A stretch of DNA of 28,990 nucleotides. Source: Bacteroidales bacterium UBA3868. Lineage in GTDB: Bacteria > Bacteroidota > Bacteroidia > Bacteroidales > WCHB1-69. The stretch is taken from the NCBI GenBank assembly GCA_002392325.1, contig DGGS01000049.1, forward strand, positions 3,454 through 32,443. The letters are read 5' to 3'. This document shows positions 16,201 through 24,900 of the stretch, one piece after another; positions within the stretch are counted from its first letter, which is position 1, and every line of letters begins with the position of its first letter. The translations under genes were made by a program, and so were the position numbers. Below the pieces are notes generated by a model that did no database searches, was not told the DNA's origin, and was given only the letters and a program-made list of their open reading frames with translations.

Positions 16201-18839
16201 CCATTCTGGTGGTGGGTGTGATGAGCGACCCGATGGATGCCACCACCTTTGATGCCATAGACACGATAGAAGCAAGTTCCACTACCTATGAGCATTTCGC
16301 CCTCTATTTCAACCATTACACTGGAAGCGGCAACTACATCGCCATTATGGCCCCCAAGTTGGACCGTTATAATGAAGCTCAGGTTGACAATCTTGAAGTG
16401 TCGCTTGCCCCGTCTTGTATGTCGGTGAAGAGGCTCAGATTCGAGAATATCACGGCTACAACTGCCGATGTGTTGTGGACCCCCAATGGCAGCGAGTATC
16501 AATGGACGTTGCAATATCGCGAGCAGAGTGGCACCGACAGCACTTGGCTGGAACTGCCAGTCAGCGGTATGCCGCAAACCACATTGACCAATCTGGATGC
16601 TAACCATACCTACGAAGTCAGAGTACAGGCCAATTGTAGCGGCGGCGAGTCCTCGGATTGGTCAAACGTGAAAGTGTTCACCACCGAATGTTTACCGATA
16701 ACCACTTTGCCGTACTCCACCGACTTCGACAGTTACACCGGTACTACGAGCAGCACGGCAAACAATTTGCCGGATTGCTGGCACTATATCAACAGAGGCA
16801 CTACTTATACAGGTTATCCTGTTATCTATAACAGCTCCACGTACGCCGTGAGCGGAACCAACAGTTTGCGTTTCTACAGTGGGACATCTTCCGCATATAG
16901 CGACCAGTATGCCATCCTGCCCGCGGTTGACGCTGTGCTCCATCCAGTCAATACATTACAACTGGAGTTTGACATTAAAAAGTACAGCACCACATACGCT
17001 ACCTTTACGATGGTTGTGGGTGTGATGACCGATCCGAACGATGAAAGCACATTTGTGGGTGTGGATACAGTGGTTGTGCCCGAAACAACGGCAGAACACC
17101 ATACAACCTATTTCAACAGTTATACAGGCAATGGCACCTATATTGCGTTAGTAGGTTTGCATGCTGCACAAACAAGTGTCACCATTAATTCAGGTTCGGT
17201 GGACAACCTCTCCTTGAGTGTGATGCCGAACTGCCCGCCCGTGCAGGATGTAACCGTCTCCAACGTTTCGGAGAACAGTGCGGATATCTCATGGACTCCT
17301 AATGGTGACGAGACAGCATGGTGGGTGAAATACAAGGCCAATGCGGTGGGTGCTGTTGCCGATTCGGTTTATGTGACATCCACAACACATACCCTGACGA
17401 ACCTTTCTCCGAACACTTCTTATATGGTACAGATACAGTCCGACTGCGGTTTGGGTGAAACATCCATTTATACCGCACCGGTCGTATTCACCACAGAGTG
17501 TACCCTGTTGACGACGCTTCCATTCAGTACGAACTTTGACACTTATTCGGGTTCCACATCCGGAACCACCAACAACCTGCCCGACTGCTGGCACCATCTG
17601 AACACCGGTACTCTTTCAACTTATGCGGGATATCCGATCATTTATAATAGCAGTACATATTCACAAAGTGGCAGCAACAGTTTGCGTTTCTACACATACA
17701 CCTCATCCTCAACCATGGGCGACCAATATGCTGTTTTGCCAGGTGTAGATGCGACGCAATATCCGATGAACACATTGCAGGTTGAATTCGATATCCGAAA
17801 ATACAGCACTACCTATGCCACCTTCACTTTGCAAGTGGGTGTGATGACGGATCCGTATGATTTATCCACATTTGAACTGGTGGATACGCTTATGATTCAG
17901 GAAACCACCTACAGTCACCGTGTGGTCAAGTTTGACAGTTATCAAGGTATTGGCGCCTATGTTACTCTGATGGCTCCGAAGAACGCAGGAGTCTCCTATA
18001 ATGCCGGTAACATTGATAATCTGACGCTGAAAGTTATTCCTTGTTCAGTTCCCGAAAGTCTTGCGGTAAGCAATGTGACCGCCACTTCCGCAACGGTGGC
18101 GTGGACACCAACCGGAGCCGAATCCACATGGAATTTGCAGTATAAGACGACTGCCGCCACCAGTTGGACACTGGTTCCCAACCTGACATCGACTTCCTAC
18201 ACATTGACCAATTTGCAGCCAAATACGGCATATCAGGTGCAGGTGCAGGCAAATTGCGGTTCGGGTGTGAGCAACTGGACGGCCAGTGGATCTTTCACCA
18301 CATTGGACAACCAATGCGCCGCTCCTACAAACTTGCATTTGGTGGATACGACGATGACAACCGCCACCTTGGATTGGAACCAGTCTTCTGGAGTGGCCAA
18401 CGAGTGGACGGTTTACTATAAGAAGTCCGGAGAGGATATCTGGTCTTCCGTTACGACAAATACGCATCCCTACGAGCTGGTGAACCTGGAATCCGGGAAG
18501 ACCTATGTGGCGCAAGTGACCGCCCATTGTACGAACGGAGTTACCAGCGACCCGTCAGAATCCATCACATTCACCACCTCAACGGTTGGCGTGGAACATT
18601 ACGAGTTGGAGCATACGGAAGTATATCCGAACCCGACCACCGGCCAGTTCAGAATTCAGAATACAGAAGTCAGAATTCAAAGTGTGGAGGTGTTTGATGT
18701 GTATGGCAAATTGATGTATAGTGTTGAGGTGAACGACAACACGGTAACAGTTGATGCCTCCAACTATGCTTCAGGTGTGTACTTCATCCGCATCAACACA
18801 GACAAAGGTCTGGTTAACAGACGGATTGTGAAGAAATAA
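10248..18839 (+). CDS. Giant T9SS-secreted FN3/jelly-roll protein, paralogue 1
   Basis: 2863 residues. Signal peptide 1-20 (MLRA, then Q). Residues 23-292 are an FN3 split after its first strands (TLNW) by an inserted beta-sandwich (about 51-228, with FTIVIWQGG and DSTQELWV). Alternating modules follow: jelly-roll 293-469, FN3 470-559, jelly-roll 560-744, FN3 745-834, jelly-roll 835-1007, FN3 1008-1095, the GTGT-type sandwich seen at the N-terminus of the 3798 protein 1096-1273, FN3 1274-1366, jelly-roll 1367-1535, FN3 1536-1625, jelly-roll 1626-1791, FN3 1792-1881, jelly-roll 1882-2057, FN3 2058-2148, jelly-roll 2149-2329, FN3 2330-2418, jelly-roll 2419-2599, two FN3 2600-2781, T9SS type A sorting domain 2782-2863. 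Totals: eight jelly-rolls, eleven FN3. Borders carry cysteine. No enzyme domain is visible; an extracellular adhesin or scaffold role is inferred. It is a full-length paralogue of the next gene. Confidence 0.93.
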   Translation: MRKSLLFFVAMLFSIAMLRAQNCVGPTNLTATPHVPDYRNVTLNWIPAVDTNQQRVSFPGALAMSTRIGWGGSSGGAATSLPTVRFLTSDLAPVNGHKITAVSFCPGVSTSYADFTIVIWQGGSMNPLDTTFNPGTIIYTQPITSTLTTSAINTIPLTTPLTIDSTQELWVTILINTMYGYPIHASNSDGTYHNQNLYGNINGTGWRPLAVSSGAEYVFDIALEVSNSTNLVQGYNIYCNQTLLTPTPVLNNTFVDSLTSNGTFQYNVTAIYADNCESDPITATIEMEDDTCYIFELPFTENFDRHPGTTSGTTNNLPECWHHLAGTYSTYAGYPIIYNSTTYSQSGSNSLRFYTTTSSTDYGHQVAILPPVDVMTYPINTLSLEFDGRANATSSNFTVVVGVMDNYHDLTTFVPIDTFTSSSTSYSNFLINFSNYTGNGAYIALVAPRDFVSNYGYIDNLQLYETPSCPKPRDITSTVATQNSVTLTWNEQGSAQEWEIEYGNEGFILGTGTRVQAYSNTTTVTNLSASHFYDFYVRSVCGYGDTSLFSGPYSTSTECGNISELPYTQNFDAFAGSTSTSGVSNLFNFCWSNLNTGTSYSNYPNVYNSSTSANSGLNALRFYMYGSTAYSDQYAVMPALDPSIPISSVMMEYKARPYSQTSTYTFYVIIGVMSDSSDINTFVPVDTLLVPHTESLIFRDYVTLFNHYTGNGRYIAFKGVKPASTTGYNVGTIDDIVLSYIPTCMRPMDLTVTSYSSEKVTVNWQPYGSETSWEVAVVPAGSAPESSLAVIATEHPYTVNMLTPETEYDVYVRAYCGGNDFSNWTGPVSFKTRCAMTSDIPYEEHFDTYGTTTSTSATSPGPMPTCWSRITNNTAPYPYISSTQHIGVGALYLYSTTAYYSMGVSQQLDISSYPANSLYLTFKLKKTSASYGRLQVGVMTNPDSIETFVLLKNIYSSDLPTTSDWEEFTINLTEQYNTPIYLAFRSPDELTTGVYLDDVVLDAIPTCSEPRNLSVGQIQGTSAMVTWENALFGTPVYTVQYSELGMDNWSSPETTTGTFYMLSGLTPTTLYEVRVYSDCSTASSDTVSATFKTKCLIGGEVAVGDGTTTNVYLPSYSLYKHGYTQQIYTASELGGANTFKSLSFYLVNLSQQRHFSIYLMHTTATTSSDWLPAATAQLVYSGPQTLVANSWNTFNFTTPFVYNGTDNLAVIVIDANDSYTSGNSWRVHTAPSGTGAAKYTYNDATAYSITSVPTTTNGSSTASRNNVIFGADCDSVWVCVKPNVYVSSVSSAEIIVNWAAGNTESSWVVEYKADGDTVWTSEGTVYTNTYTFSNLNSGSGYQFRVCALCSSVDSSEWSTVSAFTPCEDITVLPYTQGFESASGSGAAYTVDPCLTRKTNSTTAWPYPSSTYAASGLYSLYFYGSTASYSCLALPRMAESIPMDSLMIQFKALKTSAAYYIEVGIMEDPEDVTTFTSIASFSPSMTSTTSNPNWEMGDCLTNTYTGTGRYVAFRIPQAASSYMYLDDIVVDYIPSCLHVTDLEVNNVTTNTAEISWTPGQDEQAWYYVYGKKDSVDLGTATYLTTTSNPLTLTGLEENTEYEVYVAADCNEPEPSLFMSIRFHTTCDPISSIPYYESFDEFGGVSGAAYYPNCWYRHNTQSTTTEYPYLSTSYSTSTPQSLYFYSLTSSTPATWSMAVVNELDPSISINTLQARFQLRTSSLPYYMVVGVLTDPEDPNTFTAIDTAQNTATSTWEEFSIPLSSYTGQGRYIAFKGVGTLYFDDLWIEEIPNCDSPTDLVISNVTTTEATLTWTEGDSETAWEVYIVPEGTGIIGQTPYPVTNTPTLQVTSLNAASKYDVYLRAVCPGGGHSSYLTSSITTQCNPFTTIPFLENFDSHTGTTATATNNLPTCWNYINTGTSYAGLPNIYSSSTYAQSGTNSLRFYTYSTTAYSDQYAILPQFDNTMYPLTGLQLSFDARKYSASYPAILVVGVMSDPMDATTFDAIDTIEASSTTYEHFALYFNHYTGSGNYIAIMAPKLDRYNEAQVDNLEVSLAPSCMSVKRLRFENITATTADVLWTPNGSEYQWTLQYREQSGTDSTWLELPVSGMPQTTLTNLDANHTYEVRVQANCSGGESSDWSNVKVFTTECLPITTLPYSTDFDSYTGTTSSTANNLPDCWHYINRGTTYTGYPVIYNSSTYAVSGTNSLRFYSGTSSAYSDQYAILPAVDAVLHPVNTLQLEFDIKKYSTTYATFTMVVGVMTDPNDESTFVGVDTVVVPETTAEHHTTYFNSYTGNGTYIALVGLHAAQTSVTINSGSVDNLSLSVMPNCPPVQDVTVSNVSENSADISWTPNGDETAWWVKYKANAVGAVADSVYVTSTTHTLTNLSPNTSYMVQIQSDCGLGETSIYTAPVVFTTECTLLTTLPFSTNFDTYSGSTSGTTNNLPDCWHHLNTGTLSTYAGYPIIYNSSTYSQSGSNSLRFYTYTSSSTMGDQYAVLPGVDATQYPMNTLQVEFDIRKYSTTYATFTLQVGVMTDPYDLSTFELVDTLMIQETTYSHRVVKFDSYQGIGAYVTLMAPKNAGVSYNAGNIDNLTLKVIPCSVPESLAVSNVTATSATVAWTPTGAESTWNLQYKTTAATSWTLVPNLTSTSYTLTNLQPNTAYQVQVQANCGSGVSNWTASGSFTTLDNQCAAPTNLHLVDTTMTTATLDWNQSSGVANEWTVYYKKSGEDIWSSVTTNTHPYELVNLESGKTYVAQVTAHCTNGVTSDPSESITFTTSTVGVEHYELEHTEVYPNPTTGQFRIQNTEVRIQSVEVFDVYGKLMYSVEVNDNTVTVDASNYASGVYFIRINTDKGLVNRRIVKK
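16049..16878 (+). repeat. 29-bp exact repeat pair in adjacent jelly-roll modules
   Basis: The 29 bases at 16049-16077 recur exactly at 16850-16878. They encode the SGTNSLRFY strand of jelly-rolls 6 and 7 of this protein. Surrounding sequence is similar but not identical, and the core AACAGTTTGCGTTTCTACA also occurs in the last jelly-roll (near 17675). The modules are direct repeats with a period of about 800 bp. Confidence 0.85.
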
Positions 18840-18859
18840 AAACTATCATTTTTTTAACG

Positions 18860-18889
18860 AAAGGGAGCGAAATACCGCTCCCTTTTTTT
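18860..18889 (+). terminator. Intrinsic terminator of the second giant gene
   Basis: AAAGGGAGCG (18860-18869) pairs perfectly with CGCTCCCTTT (18876-18885) around a 6-nt loop, followed by a T-run to 18889. It begins about 20 bp after the stop at 18839. Confidence 0.92.
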
Positions 18890-18919
18890 GTTTGTGTTGA
18901 AAAAATTATATATCTTTGT
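18887..18919 (+). promoter_or_regulatory. Promoter candidate for the third giant gene
   Basis: TATCTTTG at 18912-18919 matches TAnnTTTG. TTTG at 18887-18890 (21 bp spacing) or 18891-18894 (17 bp spacing) can serve as the -33 element. The first of these is part of the upstream terminator T-tract. The leader to the ATG at 18990 is about 65 nt. Confidence 0.55.
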
Positions 18920-18989
18920 TGTGCTTTTTGTCGGGTCTGTTTTTTCTGTGTGATTTTGATAATTAATAATCCCATATAATACAAATGTT

Positions 18990-21900
18990 ATGAAAAAGAT
19001 TGTGTTGTTTTTTATGGCTTTTTTCTTAGGCGTAATGGCATCAACAGCCCAAACGCCGTGTGTTGGTCCCACGAATTTAAGAGCCAGGGCACATGTTCCC
19101 GACTATCGTAATGTTACCTTGGATTGGACTTTAGCCGCCGATTCCATGAGCCAAACGCTGTCGCTTTCCAATCCTATGGTATTGTCGTCCAGTTTCGGAT
19201 TGAACGGAGGGGAGGCGGCGACGATGGTGCCCACCGTGCGTTTTTTGCCCAGTGATTTGGCCCCCATGCATGGGCAGAAGATTACGGCAGTGAGCTTTGC
19301 GCCAGGCGTTTCCACCTCGTATGCCAGTTATTCCATTGTGATTTGGCAGGGTGGAGGCATGAGTCCTATTGACTATACATTCAATTCGGGTACGGAGATT
19401 TACAACCAGCCCGTAACCTCCACTTTGGTGGCTGGTTCTATCAATACGGTGCCCTTGAACACCCCGATAACCGTTGACTCCACACAGGAATTGTGGGTGG
19501 GAATCCACATCACCTCCATATATGGTTATCCCATTTATTTGACCCTGGCGGACAATGATTTCCAACACAACCAGAATTTATTGGGGAACGAGAATCATAC
19601 CGCTTGGGACCCGTTAAGTGTTTCAAGCGGAAATGAGTATAATTTTGTTATAGGACTTGAAGTGACATCCAGCACAAATCTTATTCAAGGATACAAGATT
19701 TACAGGAATCAGGTTTCGATAACCCCCGCGCCCATTGCCAACCGCACCTTTGTGGACTCTTTGGGAATCAATGGCGTTTACCAGTATGATGTGACAGCGG
19801 TTTACGCCAATAACTGCGAGTCAGCTCCGATCAGTGCCTCTGTCACGATGGACGATGACACCTGTTTCATTTTCGAGTTGCCGTTTGAGGAGAATTTTGA
19901 CCGTTATACTGGCAGTACTTCCGGAGCGGTCAACAATCTTCCAACATGTTGGCATAATCTGAGCGGCACGGCATCCTCCTTTGCCGGCTATCCGATCATG
20001 TACAACAGCACCACCTACGCGGCCAGCGGACGGAACAGTCTGCGCTTCTATACCACAACAGCATCCACCGATTACGGTTATCAGGTGGCCATCTTGCCAC
20101 CGATAGATATCAACACCTATCCCATAAACTCCTTACAGGTAGAGTTTGAAGGGCGCGCGAATATGGCAAACAACAATTTCACCATCGTAGTGGGTGTTAT
20201 GGACAATTATTACGACCTCTCCACTTTCCAACCGTTGGACACATTCACGAACACCACCACTACCTACCAGCCGCACATTGCCTTTTTAGACCAATATACT
20301 GGAAGCGGTTCATATATCGCCCTGATGGCACCGCGAACCGTAGCCAGCAATTATGGTTATCTGGACAATATTATAGTTTCCGAAATCCCCACTTGCCCCA
20401 AACCGATGTATCTCACGGTTTCGAGTTCAACATCCAACTCGGTGACACTGGCGTGGACTGAGATGGGCGGCGCGCAAGAATGGGAGGTTGAGTATGGACC
20501 GACCGGTTTTGCCTTGGGAACGGGAACCAGGGTTCAGGCGATGAATACCACTGCCACCATCAGTGGGTTGTCGCCCAGCGGGTACTACTCCTTCTATGTG
20601 AGATCCATTTGCGAGATTGGTGACACCAGTGTGTTTAGCGCCAAAGTGGATGTGGCGATGGACTGCGGTTCCATCAATGTATTCCCCTATGTGCAGAATT
20701 TTGACTATTATCCTGTCAGCACCTCCCAAAGCACCTCGACGAATAATCTGGCGCAATTTTGCTGGAGTTATATCAATAACGGAACCTCATATAAGGGCTG
20801 TCCGTTAGCATACAACTCCAGTGGCAACGCACAGAGCGGATTGAATGCCCTGTATTATTACAACGCTTGGACGAATGCTTATACCGACGAGTATGCCATT
20901 TCGCCCCGAATTTCCTCATCCATACCCATGAATTCGCTGATGTTGGAGTTTTCGGCCAAGAGAACATCCTATCCGTTCCTGATTGTGGTTGGTATTATGA
21001 GCAATCCTGCCGACGAGAGCACCTTTACCGCATTGGACACAATGTATATAGGCGAAAATGAGCCAAACACCTACAAGCATTTTCTTTACATGTTTGACCA
21101 GTACACAGGAACCGGCCGTCACATCGCGCTTAAAAATGTCAAACCTGTGTGTAACCAGTGTTATAATGTGGGATATATAGATGATATTATCATTTCCCAG
21201 ATCCCTTCCTGTATCAAACCCGGTTTCGTGACAGCCACCCGTACGGGCAGTCATGATGTGACAGTGGATTGGGAGGCATATAACAATGAGTTGGTATGGG
21301 AAGTGGTGGTGGTGCCTGCGGGCAACGCCCCCTCCAGCGGAACCCCGCTTTACGCCTATACCCATCCGTTCACGGTAGATCAATTGCAGGCAGACACAGA
21401 ATATGATGTGTATGTTCGTTCGCTATGTGATTTGAACGACTTCAGCCAATGGTCTTCTGTAGCCACATTCAAGACCCGCTGCGAAACCATCTCCACGCTT
21501 CCTTATACGATGTCATTCGATTCGGATGGGACGGCGACCTCCTCCACGGCCACCTCACCTGGTCCGATGGTGACCTGTTGGGACCGTGTTACCGACAACA
21601 CCGCACCCTATCCTTACATTTCGAGTGCTCAGCATTCAAGCGGGGTCGGTTCGCTCTACATGTACAGCACAAGCACCTATTATTCTATGGCGGTATCGCA
21701 ACCGTTAGACCTGTCCGCGTATTCCAACAATGGCGTGTTTATGAAATACAACTTGTTCAAGGACAACGCCACTTCAGGAAGACTGCAGGTGGGTGTCAGC
21801 ACGAATCCCGACTCGGCGGATGCGTTTGTGTTATTGGACGATATTTACGGTTCGGATCTTCCGGATTTGTTCACATGGTATGAACGTTTTGTAGAGATTC

Positions 21901-24900
21901 CCGGACCTTATAATACGCCTGTTTATCTGGTGTTCCGTGTGCCGAAGGGAACAACCAGTGGCACCTATATAGATGATGTTGTGGTGGATGAGGTGGTGAA
22001 CTGCTCGGCACCACGCAATCTCTCATACAGGGAGCTTTCACCAGCTTCCGTGCTGATCACATGGGATCCCGCATTCTTTGGCGCTGAAAGTTATGTGTTG
22101 GATTATGCGGAGGCGGGCACTTCAAACTGGTCCAATCCTGTAGTGACAAATGGCACATCATACCGGTTGTCTGGCCTTACCCCTAATACGATGTATGATG
22201 TCCGTGTCAGTTCCAGTTGTTCGATAGGCAGCGCTTCCCCAGCCACGATGACATTCAAAACCAAGTGTCTGGCGGGTGGTGATGCTGTCTTTGACAGCGG
22301 TGTGACGGAAATTGCCACCATGCCGGTAAATAATCAGAACAAATATTCATATTCCCAGCAGATTTTTGACGCGTCTGAACTGAATGGAGCTTCCACCATC
22401 AACAGCGTGTCATTCTATTACGCTTTCACCACGCCGTTGACCGCCAAAAACAATGTCGATATCTATCTTGCCCATACCAATAAATCCACATTCAACAGTT
22501 CTGTTGAGGATTATATTTCAAGTGCCAATTTGCAATTGGTATATTCGGGCAATTTGAATTGCGTGCAGGGTTGGAACACATTCACATTTACCAATCCATT
22601 CCAATACAATGGTGTTGATAATCTGGTTTTGGTTGTGGATGACAATTCCAACAATTGCAACAGTTCGTCTTACACATTCCTTTCCCACAATACTACACCT
22701 GACTACAAGGCATTGTATTATTTCAACACAGCCGATATCAATCCGTCCAATCCGGAAACCGGAAATTTCAGCAGTTCACGCACCACGAGCCGGAACAATG
22801 TGATTTTCGGGTCCCCATGTACCTCATCAGGATATTGTGTGGCCCCAAGAGTATGGGTGGATTCCCTTGCCGAGCATTCCATCAAGTTGTCATGGGTTCC
22901 CGGTTATACGGAAACCGCATGGGCGGTGGAATACAAGTCTGACCAGGAAATGTTCTGGAACTCATTGGGCCAAGTGTACACCACCAGTTACACCTTGACA
23001 AACCTGAATGAAAATGTGAATTATGATATCCGTGTTTGTGCGATTTGCTCCACTTCCGACAGCAGTGAATGGGTGCAGGTACGCGCGCACACGCCGTGCC
23101 AAGCCGTAACGCTTCCTTACACACAAGGTTTTGAATCGGCAACAGGTTCAGGAGCCACGCATACGGTGGATGGCTGTTTGACACGTTTTACCACCAATAC
23201 GCAAACAGCGTATCCCTACCCGAACGGCTCGTATGTGTATGAAGGAAACTACTCCCTCTATTTTTACGGTTCCGCTTCGAATTATTCCTATCTGGCTCTC
23301 CCGCGGATGAATGAGGCGGTGCGGATGGACAGTCTGCTGATACAATTCCGCGCTCTTAAAACCGCTGAGACCTACAATATTGAAGTGGGTATCATGGAGG
23401 ATCCGGATGACATTTCCACATTCACCAGATTGGGAATATTCTCTCCGGCGGAAATCTCCACCCAAAACAACCAGAAATGGGATTTGGGTGAAGTGTTCAC
23501 TTCCGGATATAGAGGTCAAGGCCGTTATGTGGCATTCAGGACCCAGCAATGGCTCGCCTCCTATATCTACCTCGATGACATCACGATTGATTACATCCCT
23601 TCTTGCAGACACATTACCGATCTTCAAGTGGGACTAGTCCAAACAACAAGCGCTGAACTCAGCTGGACACCCGGTCAGGACGAGCAGTCGTGGGTATATG
23701 TGTACGGTCCTAAAGGGGTTACCGACCCGCAGACATCCTCTTGGCAGACAGTGAACCAGAGTAGTATTGTGTTGAACAACCTCCAGCCGAATACGGAATA
23801 TGATTTCTTTGTGGCAGCCAATTGCGGCGATCCTACTCCCAGCCAGTTTATGAAATGCAGTTTCATCACCAATTGCGGGATGATCACATCCTTGCCTTAT
23901 CTGGAGAATTTTGATTCTTATGGCGGCGTGAACGGATCCGCGTTCTTCCCGAATTGCTGGTACAGACCCGGCTCATATAGTCCCAATGAGTATCCCTATC
24001 TTTATACGGTTTACTACAATTCCGCTCCCTCCAGTTTGTATTTCTATTCGCAAGGAAACACATATAGTCTGGCGGTTACGAATGAGTTTGACCACAGCAT
24101 CAGCATAAACTCTTTACAGGTTTCCCTGTATTACGAGTCTTCCACTCCCTCCAACTATCTTGAAGTGGGTGTGATGGATGATCCTGAAAATCTGAGCAGT
24201 TTCGTCCCTATGGATACCATACATTGTCATGTCTCCAATCAGTTTGAACCCCATGTGGTTTCCCTTGCGGGATATACCGGCAACGGACACTTTATCGCCT
24301 TCAAAGGCACGAATATGGGTTATTTGGATGATGTGTGGATTGAACCGATTTCCAATTGTTATAATCCTAATCCTGTTACGGTTACCAATATTACAACCAC
24401 AACGGCCACGGTTAGGTGGTTCCCGGGTGAAGACGAAACCCAATGGGAAATCACGATAGTGCCCACCGGCAGCACGCTGGATGGAACGGCTCCGCAAATT
24501 GTCCAAACGGACACATTTTTCAATGTTACCGGATTGAGTGCCGCTTCCACCTATGATGTGTATTTGCGCGGCATCTGCCCGAACAATTTAGGATATAGCG
24601 GATATGTGCTGACCTCTTTCACAACCATGTGCGAAGCTCTTCCGTTGCCTTATCAGGAGGACTTTGATTCAGTGGAGGGCACAACAAGTGAAACGGTGAA
24701 CAATCTTCCCACTTGCTGGCAGTATTACAATACAGGTTCATATTACAGTGGGTGTCCATTGGTGTATAAAAACGCCACTTATGCGGCCAGCGGCTTGAAC
24801 AGCTTGTATTTCTACACGGCCACTTCCAACTCCTATTCCGACCAGTATGCCATACTGCCGGAATTGGACCATTCGGTTACCCCGTTGACAAATCTGGAAC

